DNA of 26,035 nucleotides from JANXDG01 sp964561135 (GTDB lineage: Bacteria > Elusimicrobiota > Endomicrobiia > DTEH01), in NCBI GenBank assembly GCA_964561135.1, contig CAZLOB010000027.1, forward strand, positions 1 to 26,035, written 5' to 3'. The notes beneath the pieces were generated by a model, which was not told where the DNA came from, did no database searches, and was given only the letters and a program-made list of their open reading frames with translations. Below, piece by piece: positions 8,368 to 14,978 of the stretch; the stretch's first letter is position 1; every line of letters starts with the position of its first letter. The position numbers and the translations under genes were made by a program.

Positions 8368-10128
8368 CTAAAAATTCATCAAATATACAATACTTTCGTT
8401 AATTTTGTTAACTATTTCATCAAAATGAATAATACTTTTTTGTTTTGTTTGTCTAAGATACAACTCTACTTTATCTGGCAACAATTTTTTGCTTACAGTT
8501 AATCTAATAGGGATACCAATAAGATCTGCATCTTTAAATTTTACACCTGGACGTTCATCTCTGTCGTCGAGAAGTACTTCAATATTATGCTGGTTTAAAA
8601 TATCATATATTTTATCAGCAGTTTCTTTAATTTCTTGATCGTTATAGTCTATAGGTAAAATATATACAGTAAACGGAGCTATTGTTGGATACCAGATGAT
8701 ACCATCCTCATCATGGTTTTGTTCAATTGCAGCAGCTACTATTCGTGAGACACCTATACCATAACATCCCATAATAAATACTTGTTCTTTATTATTTTCA
8801 TCTAAAAATGTAGCGTTCATTGATTTAGAATATTTTGTTCCAAGTTTAAACGTATGACCAACTTCTATACCTTTTGAAAACTTTAACGAATTTTTTGTTT
8901 TACATCGTGGACAGGCATCGTTTATAGTTATATTTCTTATATCTGCAACTATATCTACGACAAAATCTCGTTGATAATTTATATTTACTAAATGATAATC
9001 GATTTTATTAGCTCCTGAAATTGCATTTTTAATTTTTAAAACAGAGTTGTCTGCAACAAACTTTATTTTAAGGTTTCTATAAACAACATTTAGTCTAACT
9101 GGTCCTAAAAAACCTACAGGGATACCAAAAATTTGTTGTACAACTTCTGCAGAAGCAAGTTGTATCTCGTTAACATTTAATACATCTTTAAGTTTTGTTT
9201 CATTAATTTCAAAATCACCACGAACTAGTACAACATAAATTTCTTCTTTATTCTCTTCATTAATGTAAACTAAAGTTTTAATAAACTTTTCTTTAGGCTG
9301 ATTTAAGAAACTACTCACTTCTTCCACTGTACGCATTTGTGGTGTATAAACTTCTTCTAATTCTTTTTCAGCTTCAGCATTGTCTTCGTCTAAAGATATA
9401 CATTCAGCCTTTTCAACATTTGCAGAATATCCACATTGACGACAAAAAACAATTGTTTCTTCACCTATAAAATTTTTGTCGTCTTCTTTAACAACCATAA
9501 ACTCATGTGAAAACTTCCCACCTATAGCACCAGTTGCTGCTTCTACAACAGTAAATTTTAATCCACAACGTTTAAAAATTTTACAATACGCATCATAAAC
9601 TTTTTTATAATATTCTTCTGCATCTTTTTCATCTTTATGAAACGAGTATGCATCTTTCATATAAAACTCTCTTGCACGAATCACACCAAACCTTGGACGT
9701 ATCTCATCGCGAAATTTTGTCCCAAACTGGTAAAACATTTTAGGCAGTTGTTTATATGATTTCAATTCATTTCTTACTAAATCTGTAATAACTTCCTCTG
9801 CAGTAGGTGATAAACAAAAGTCTGCGTTTTTTCTATCCTTTAATCTAAAAAGTTCTTTACCATACAAACTCCATCTTCCAGTTTCTTCCCATATTCCACG
9901 AGGTAACAAATGTGGCAACCATACTTCTAATCCACCAATATTGTTCATCTCTTCACGAATAATTTGTTCAATTTTCTTCAACACTCTTAACCCTAAAGGT
10001 AACCATTCATATATACCACTTGCAAGTTTTCTAACCATACCAGCACGAAACATAAGTTTTGAAGAAACCGTATCACATTCAGATGGTGCTTCTCTTAATG
10101 TGGGTAAATAAAAATTTGATAGTTTCAT
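8368..10128 (-). CDS. proS: prolyl-tRNA synthetase, bacterial type with editing domain
   Basis: A 586-aa class II synthetase that charges tRNA-Pro. Class II motif 2 is visible in the FRDEIRPRFGVIRAREF region (139-155), followed by YMKDAYSFH. Motif 3 is in GCYGIGVSRIVAAAIEQNHD. Between motifs 2 and 3 sits the insertion (about 225-390) that deacylates mischarged Ala-tRNA-Pro in bacterial-type enzymes; a CRQC pair and a CPRC pair, either side of that region, look like a zinc-ribbon-like element. Length is close to the family norm (565-575 aa) with a slightly longer C-terminus. It heads the rimP-nusA-infB cluster, an arrangement seen in several phyla. The 128-base region upstream contains an AT-only palindrome and a weak -10 (TATATT) but no convincing -35 box. 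Confidence 0.96.
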   Translation of the reverse strand: MKLSNFYLPTLREAPSECDTVSSKLMFRAGMVRKLASGIYEWLPLGLRVLKKIEQIIREEMNNIGGLEVWLPHLLPRGIWEETGRWSLYGKELFRLKDRKNADFCLSPTAEEVITDLVRNELKSYKQLPKMFYQFGTKFRDEIRPRFGVIRAREFYMKDAYSFHKDEKDAEEYYKKVYDAYCKIFKRCGLKFTVVEAATGAIGGKFSHEFMVVKEDDKNFIGEETIVFCRQCGYSANVEKAECISLDEDNAEAEKELEEVYTPQMRTVEEVSSFLNQPKEKFIKTLVYINEENKEEIYVVLVRGDFEINETKLKDVLNVNEIQLASAEVVQQIFGIPVGFLGPVRLNVVYRNLKIKFVADNSVLKIKNAISGANKIDYHLVNINYQRDFVVDIVADIRNITINDACPRCKTKNSLKFSKGIEVGHTFKLGTKYSKSMNATFLDENNKEQVFIMGCYGIGVSRIVAAAIEQNHDEDGIIWYPTIAPFTVYILPIDYNDQEIKETADKIYDILNQHNIEVLLDDRDERPGVKFKDADLIGIPIRLTVSKKLLPDKVELYLRQTKQKSIIHFDEIVNKINESIVYLMNF

Positions 10129-10202
10129 GGTATTTCTACTTCAGGTTACCTAAATATAATGTTTTTATTTTAACCTAATAAATTTAAATAAAAAATTCAA
10201 TA

Positions 10203-10227
10203 TTACAAAAATTTAGAAATTTTGTAA
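10203..10227. repeat. AT-rich inverted repeat between the DnaA-like gene and proS
   Basis: TTACAAAAATTT and AAATTTTGTAA flank the dinucleotide AG: a near-perfect 11-bp palindrome with one extra A. It lacks GC pairs and a following T-run, so it is a poor intrinsic terminator and could equally be an operator ahead of proS. A related core (ACAAAATTTTGT) precedes the ABC transporter gene at 18152-18163. Confidence 0.4.
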
Positions 10228-10256
10228 AAATTTGAATAAACTTTTTAGATGAGAAT

Positions 10257-12104
10257 CTAGACTATTTTTAACTTAGACAAGGCAATATCTAATGCAAGGT
10301 TTAAGTATCTGTATTCTTTATTAAGTTCTTTCCACGAGATATACTCTAAAGTAATTGATTCTGTCTCCATCTGAGGTAAGAGGTTGTTATAAAACTCGTC
10401 TGCAGAAATATGACTATCTGGCGGTGGTGATAAAACTATAGCAATGTTTACTTTGTTTGTTTTACACAGTTCTGCAAACATTTTATAATTTATATTTTCT
10501 AAACTGTAAGGTCTATCAAACGCGGCTACAAGCTTATACTTCAAATTATGTTTTTTAATGACTTCTGCAAACTTTTGCTTTATTAAAGCTAGTTCTTGTA
10601 CTGCATTTTCAGGATAAAAAAATGCTACTTCAATGACATTAACATTAGCTGGCATATCTTGATACAACTTTTGTTCATCAACTGTAGAAGGTTGTACAGT
10701 AGGTTGTATTATAGGTTGTTGTGGAGCAGGTTGTACAGACGGTTGTAAAGAGGTACCATAAATTTCTTCTACTGAAATAGTTTTAGGTTTTACTTTTTGT
10801 TGTGGTGGAATTTGTTGTTTAGGTGTTGGTGTTGGCGTTGGTGGTTGAACAGAAGGTTGTGGTATAGTTTCATACTTTTGTTGTTGGGTTTGAAGAAGAG
10901 ATTTTTCTTCTTCAGTAAGTTCTTCTTCCGGTAATAACTCGCTCATTAGACTTTTAACCAAATTCATATCTATTGGTTGGTTGGTAAGTGCAGCATATGC
11001 AGTAATCCTTTTTAAAAATCCTTCAAGTTCACGAATATTCGATTTTAATTTTGATGCTACATAAAGTAATATATTGTCATCTACATTAACATTTTCTTCT
11101 TCAACCTTTTTCTTTAGTATAGCAACACGTGTTTCTAAAGACGGTGATTTAATATCTGCAATAAGTCCCCATTCAAACCTTGACCTTAACCTATCTTCAA
11201 GTGTAGATAATAACTTTGGTGGTCTATCACTAGTTAACACAATTTGTTTACCTAATTGATGTAAAATATTAAATATATGAAAAAACTCTTCTTGAGTTGA
11301 TTCAGAGTTCGCCATAAATTGTACATCATCTACTAATAATACATCCACACTACTATAAAAATCTCTTAGTTGTTGGATTGTCCCATTACGTATTGATTCT
11401 ATCACTTGTGCAACAAACTTGTCAGTTGTTATGTATACCACTTTCATTAAAGGATATTTCTTCTTAATATAATGTCCAATTGCTTGCATAAGATGTGTCT
11501 TACCTAACCCAACACCGCCATAAATAAATAATGGGTTATAAGTTTTACCAGGATTTTCAGCAACTGCTAACGCAGCAGCATGTGTAAACCTGTTATTTGC
11601 ACCAACTACAAAATTTTCAAATGTATATTTATTATTTAGTGGCATTCCAACAAATAAAGAAGTAGTTTGTGTTTCTTTTATTTCTTTTTCTTTTTCTTTT
11701 GTTTCTAATTCTGTTTCTTTTAATTCGGGTTCTATAATCTTTGAACTTACTTGTTCAACTAAAGTTGTAAGCATAGATTCTAACTCATCAGGTAAAGATG
11801 CTTTAGTTTCTTCTTTTATTTGTTTTTCTTGTATCGTTTTATCTTCAACTTTACCTTCGTTGCATACAGAAAATAATTTTTCAATAACCGTAGTTTTAAC
11901 TTCTTCAGTAAGATCATTTATATATATACCAACATTATATGCAGAAGATAAAACATTAAACGGTGAAGAAATTGAAAGGTTAAGTTCATCTTTTAAAAAA
12001 GATATTACTTCTTCAACATCTTCAGGATCACATTTCAACCTTAACCTATATCTATTTTGATATTCTTTAGTTGGAAAAAACTTTAATTCCCAAGAAGTTA
12101 TCAT
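10257..12104 (-). CDS. DnaA-derived AAA+ ATPase lacking the DNA-binding domain IV, with novel N- and C-terminal domains
   Basis: A 615-aa protein. Residues about 155-390 are a complete DnaA-type AAA+ module: the family entry motif YTFENFVVGANNRFTHAAAL, Walker A GGVGLGKT (196-203), Walker B LLVDDVQF (256-263), sensor 1 region VLTSDRPP, the arginine-finger box DRLRSRFEWGL (304-314) and sensor 2 NIRELEG (356-362). The initiator-specific insertion before Walker B is also present. Domain IV, with its helix-turn-helix and GGRDHTTV signature, is absent. A Pro/Gln-rich linker (about 411-480, with repeated QPSVQP) follows instead, then a 125-aa alpha/beta domain (487-615) that recurs in the upstream 229-aa protein. 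The N-terminal 85 residues (MITSWELKFF...YRLRLKC...CNEG) match the N-terminus of the nearby diguanylate cyclase rather than DnaA domain I. It starts 6 bases after the preceding gene, with no ribosome binding site visible. It is unlikely to be the replication initiator. Confidence 0.85.
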   Translation of the reverse strand: MITSWELKFFPTKEYQNRYRLRLKCDPEDVEEVISFLKDELNLSISSPFNVLSSAYNVGIYINDLTEEVKTTVIEKLFSVCNEGKVEDKTIQEKQIKEETKASLPDELESMLTTLVEQVSSKIIEPELKETELETKEKEKEIKETQTTSLFVGMPLNNKYTFENFVVGANNRFTHAAALAVAENPGKTYNPLFIYGGVGLGKTHLMQAIGHYIKKKYPLMKVVYITTDKFVAQVIESIRNGTIQQLRDFYSSVDVLLVDDVQFMANSESTQEEFFHIFNILHQLGKQIVLTSDRPPKLLSTLEDRLRSRFEWGLIADIKSPSLETRVAILKKKVEEENVNVDDNILLYVASKLKSNIRELEGFLKRITAYAALTNQPIDMNLVKSLMSELLPEEELTEEEKSLLQTQQQKYETIPQPSVQPPTPTPTPKQQIPPQQKVKPKTISVEEIYGTSLQPSVQPAPQQPIIQPTVQPSTVDEQKLYQDMPANVNVIEVAFFYPENAVQELALIKQKFAEVIKKHNLKYKLVAAFDRPYSLENINYKMFAELCKTNKVNIAIVLSPPPDSHISADEFYNNLLPQMETESITLEYISWKELNKEYRYLNLALDIALSKLKIV

Positions 12105-12110
12105 ATTTTT

Positions 12111-12800
12111 TTAAGAAATACTTAAAAGTAAATCTATAGCAATATCTAAATATGTTGATTTAAGCTTTAACTCTTTAAAAGATATATCTTTTGCTATTGT
12201 GACATCAGAAGAAATTTTTTTGATAAAATTAGTTGTTTCCATAGTTCTATCGTTCACAATCAAAAACAATGCAAATATATTATGTTGTTTTATTTTTTCA
12301 ATAATCACAGAATAGTTTAACACTAAATCTTTATCAAAAGATTCGTATTTAATACATGATGATAACAAAATCTCTACTTTATTTTTGCCTATTCGTGACA
12401 AAGTTGAGTTTATATTATTAAAAAATTCGTCCTTACTGTTAGGAATAGCAGAAGGAAATATTAGCATTATGTTAATCTGTTTTCTTTCTTTTTTTTCTTC
12501 AGCTTTTGTAGCTTCTGTTACTTCTATTTTTTCTGTTTCCGTTTTTTCTACTGGTAATGATATCTTTTCCTCAATTATAGATTTAACTTCTTCTTTTTGT
12601 TTAGTTCCTAGTTGTAGTTGTTGAGAGATCTTTTCTGTTAAAGAACTTTCTTTAATTGCTTCAATTTCATGTTTAAGGTTGTCAACTTTTTTAAAAAACT
12701 CGTCTTGTTGTTTTGTATCTTTAGAAGTAAGTTTATCCAAAATCTTACCAAGTTCTTCTAAAATTTCTTCAGTTTTTTTATCAACATTTTGTTGGTTCAC
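12111..12800 (-). CDS. coiled-coil protein with a C-terminal domain shared with the DnaA-like ATPase
   Basis: A 229-aa protein of unknown function. It starts at a GTG (12800) preceded by a good AAGGAG site inside the end of pilT; the pilT stop overlaps the start (GTGA), so the two genes are translationally coupled. Residues 1-80 are heptad-like, charged and probably coiled coil; 81-107 is a Glu/Lys/Thr linker. Residues 109-229 form an alpha/beta domain whose last helix region ISFKELKLKSTYLDIAIDLL aligns without gaps with ISWKELNKEYRYLNLALDIA at the end of the DnaA-like protein. The start of the domain (a beta strand, INIMLIFPS) corresponds to VNVIEVAFFYP there. I know no family for this domain. 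Its position suggests it is a partner or adaptor between PilT and the AAA+ protein; this is inference. Confidence 0.8.
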   Translation of the reverse strand: MNQQNVDKKTEEILEELGKILDKLTSKDTKQQDEFFKKVDNLKHEIEAIKESSLTEKISQQLQLGTKQKEEVKSIIEEKISLPVEKTETEKIEVTEATKAEEKKERKQINIMLIFPSAIPNSKDEFFNNINSTLSRIGKNKVEILLSSCIKYESFDKDLVLNYSVIIEKIKQHNIFALFLIVNDRTMETTNFIKKISSDVTIAKDISFKELKLKSTYLDIAIDLLLSIS

Positions 12801-13882
12801 AATACATCTCCTTTTATTTGAGAAATACCCCTGAGTTTAAGTTGTAAATCTTCAGGATTGGAAGATTTATCTAACGCTTCTTCAAAACTTATAAGTCCTT
12901 TGTTATAAAGTTCTAATAGGGATTGATCAAATGTATGCATCAAATAGTATCCACCAGACTCCATCGCTTTATACAACTCCTGCGTTTTGTTTTCTAAGAT
13001 AAGTTTTTTTACAAAAGGTGTTCCTATTAACACTTCTGTTGCAGGAACTCTTGATTTACCATCTACACAATTACACAACCTTTGTGCTACAATACCTTTT
13101 AACACATTAGCTAGTTGAACTCGTGCTTGTCGTTGTTGATGTGGCGGGTAAGAATCTATTATTCTATCAATAGTTTGTACTGCATCAATAGTATGAATTG
13201 TTGACAAAACTAAATGTCCTGTTTCAGCAGCTGTGATACCTGCAGATATTGCTTCAAACTCGCGCATCTCACCTATTACTACAACATCAGGGTCTTGTCT
13301 TAGGACATATTTCAATGCGTTTTTAAACGATTTTGTATCTTGACCAATCTCACGTTGTGAAATAGAAGATTTTTTGTCAACATGAAAAAACTCAATTGGA
13401 TCTTCAATTGTTATGATGTTGTATTCAAAATTTTCGTTAATATAGTTTAGCATAGCGTTTAAAGTTGTTGTTTTCCCAGCGCCCGTAACACCAGCAATAA
13501 GAATTAACCCACGGGGTTCTCTACAAAGCTTTATTAACACTTCCTCCGGCAGATTAAGTTCTTTAAACGATTTTATTTCCAAAGGAATTACGCGTAAACT
13601 TAATGCTATAGTTCCCTTTTGTTTATATACATTAATTCTGAATCTTGCTAAATCTTTTACAGAATAAGCAAAATCAAGTTCTTGTTCTTCTTCAAAAATT
13701 TTCCTTTGTTCTTCAGTCATCATTTCGTAAGCTATATTCTCGATAGTTTCTTTTGAAATTTTATCATAGTTAGTTTTTATCAATTTTCCGTTTAAACGAA
13801 TCATAGGTGAAGAACCAGCTTTAAAATGTATATCAGAAATACCTGCACGTACCATCAATTTTAACAATTCATCTATTTTCAT
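12797..13882 (-). CDS. pilT: PilT-family type IV pilus retraction ATPase
   Basis: A 361-aa hexameric motor ATPase of the secretion-ATPase superfamily. The N-terminal PAS-like domain starts with MKIDELLKLMVRAGISDIHF, typical of PilT. Walker A is GVTGAGKT (131-138), the Asp box surrounds TIEDPIEFFH (158-167), Walker B is VVIGEMREFE (201-210) and the His box is TGHLVLSTIHTIDA (221-234). Canonical PilT has GEMRD; here it is GEMRE, a conservative change. Length is normal (345-370 aa). No pilB, pilC or pilin gene is in the window, so it is either a detached retraction motor acting on pili encoded elsewhere or a motor for a related machine. It begins the three-gene unit pilT, 229-aa gene, DnaA-like gene. 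PilU is the main alternative name. Confidence 0.92.
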   Translation of the reverse strand: MKIDELLKLMVRAGISDIHFKAGSSPMIRLNGKLIKTNYDKISKETIENIAYEMMTEEQRKIFEEEQELDFAYSVKDLARFRINVYKQKGTIALSLRVIPLEIKSFKELNLPEEVLIKLCREPRGLILIAGVTGAGKTTTLNAMLNYINENFEYNIITIEDPIEFFHVDKKSSISQREIGQDTKSFKNALKYVLRQDPDVVVIGEMREFEAISAGITAAETGHLVLSTIHTIDAVQTIDRIIDSYPPHQQRQARVQLANVLKGIVAQRLCNCVDGKSRVPATEVLIGTPFVKKLILENKTQELYKAMESGGYYLMHTFDQSLLELYNKGLISFEEALDKSSNPEDLQLKLRGISQIKGDVL

Positions 13883-13884
13883 AA

Positions 13885-13909
13885 ATTTAAATTTTCCAAA
13901 AATTTAAAT
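13885..13909. repeat. AT-rich palindrome just upstream of pilT
   Basis: ATTTAAATTTT and AAAATTTAAAT are separated by CCA, giving an 11-bp perfect inverted repeat whose edge lies 3 bases from the pilT ATG. It would sequester the translation start region in a hairpin or serve as a protein-binding site; AT richness makes chance occurrence possible. Confidence 0.4.
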
Positions 13910-13928
13910 ATTTACTCTCTAACAATCT

Positions 13929-14213
13929 TTATGCTACGGGCATCTCCTCTTTTTTAGAAACTATAGTATATTCCAATTTTTAAGTTTCTCTACTATAATT
14001 TCTACAATTTTTTTATAACTTAGTTTATTTATTAAACTCGTGTTCAATTTTTGCTAAGAGTTTTCCACGCTATTCATGCAAACTTCAAATCACATATACA
14101 ACAATAAGCTCATTTACTATTTGTGCAACAGTTACATCTGTCTCTACTATAACACGACCCGTACCTTCTTTACATCTAACAAAAGTTGTTACTATACCAT
14201 TTATTTCTATCAT
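13929..14213 (-). pseudogene. probable decayed small gene of unknown family between deoC and pilT
   Basis: On the minus strand an ATG at 14213, with AGGA about 6 bases upstream, opens a 42-codon frame (MIEINGIVTTFVRCKEGTGR, then VETDVTVAQIVNELI) ending in TGA at 14085. The same frame continues past that TGA and a TAG (14070-14072) with the protein-like stretch RGKLLAKIEHEFNK. The next frame then gives INKLSYKKIVEIIVEKLKNW (about 14025-13970), and another shift gives EYTIVSKKEEMPVA ending in TAA at 13929. Four successive protein-like pieces in order suggest one gene of about 90 codons broken by two stops and two frameshifts. Purine-rich minus-strand DNA can mimic Lys/Glu-rich coding sequence, so the later pieces could be chance. 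Only the 42-codon frame is intact, and it may be a real small protein by itself. The rest of the 13883-14276 gap shows only the AT palindrome next to pilT and no clear promoter. Confidence 0.35.
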
Positions 14214-14276
14214 TTTTGTCCTGTAAGTTTTTTTATTTACTTTCCTTCAAGCCATTTATGTAAATTTTTAAAAATT

Positions 14277-14951
14277 TTAATACTCTGTTTTTGCTTGACC
14301 TTCTTTTACTATTGCTAAAGAAGTTGATGTACCAATACGCGTTGCACCTGCTTTTACCATTTTTATTGCGTCTTCTAATGTTCTTATACCACCAGATGCT
14401 TTAACACCTATAGTTGGACCTACTACGGATTTCATCAACGCTACATCTTCTACTGTTGCACCTGTGGGAGCAAACCCAGTCGATGTTTTAACAAAATCAG
14501 CTCCTGCTTGTTTTGCCAACTCACACGCCTTAATTTTTTCTTCTTTAGTAAGATACGCTGTCTCAATTATCACTTTAAGTATCTTACCACGGGTTGCTTC
14601 CCTAACTGCTTTTATATCGTCTAAGACAAGTTGATAATTGCCCGATTTTAGCGCACCTATGTTTATTACCATATCAACTTCGTCAGCACCGTTTGCAATA
14701 GCTTCTTTTGCCTCAATAACTTTTACAGTAGTCGTGGTTGCACCTAAAGGAAAACCTATTACTGTACATACTTTTACATCAGTCCCTTTTAATAGTTGTT
14801 TACATAAGCTTACATATATAGGATTAACACAAACTGAAGCGAAACCGTATTTTTTTGCTTCTTCACAAAGTTTTACAATTTCTTCTTGAGTAGCATTAGC
14901 TCTAAGTAGTGTGTGCTCTATCAATGAAGCAATTTTTTCAATAAACTTCAT
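14277..14951 (-). CDS. deoC: deoxyribose-phosphate aldolase
   Basis: A 224-aa class I aldolase that cleaves 2-deoxyribose 5-phosphate to acetaldehyde and glyceraldehyde 3-phosphate in deoxynucleoside catabolism. The Schiff-base lysine is K155 in VKTSTGF, the proton-relay lysine is K184 in GVKASGGIRT, and the conserved Asp is D93 in ADEVDMVIN. CTVIGFPLGATTT (62-74) is also family-typical. Length matches the short bacterial form (210-225 aa). It follows the diguanylate cyclase by 27 bases and probably ends the rpiB-led run; both rpiB and deoC handle sugar phosphates. No clear ribosome binding site precedes the ATG. Confidence 0.95.
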   Translation of the reverse strand: MKFIEKIASLIEHTLLRANATQEEIVKLCEEAKKYGFASVCVNPIYVSLCKQLLKGTDVKVCTVIGFPLGATTTTVKVIEAKEAIANGADEVDMVINIGALKSGNYQLVLDDIKAVREATRGKILKVIIETAYLTKEEKIKACELAKQAGADFVKTSTGFAPTGATVEDVALMKSVVGPTIGVKASGGIRTLEDAIKMVKAGATRIGTSTSLAIVKEGQAKTEY

Positions 14952-14978
14952 TTTTAATAATGCTAGCGGAAAACTTAT

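Noticed and set aside
10246..10262. TAGAT...ATCTA hairpin at the end of the DnaA-like gene as an intrinsic terminator
   Set aside because: The stem is only 5 bp and no T-run follows on the transcribed strand.
10257..12104. The DnaA-like gene as the chromosomal replication initiator with a nearby origin
   Set aside because: Domain IV is missing, no dnaN, recF or gyrB neighbour is present, and I found no cluster of DnaA-box-like sequences in the adjacent gaps.
14076..14318. Plus-strand 80-codon frame opposite the end of deoC and the following gap
   Set aside because: Its composition (Tyr/Cys/Phe-rich) is that of an antisense shadow, half of it lies opposite deoC, and it has no ribosome binding site. 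The minus-strand reading of the same DNA is more protein-like.
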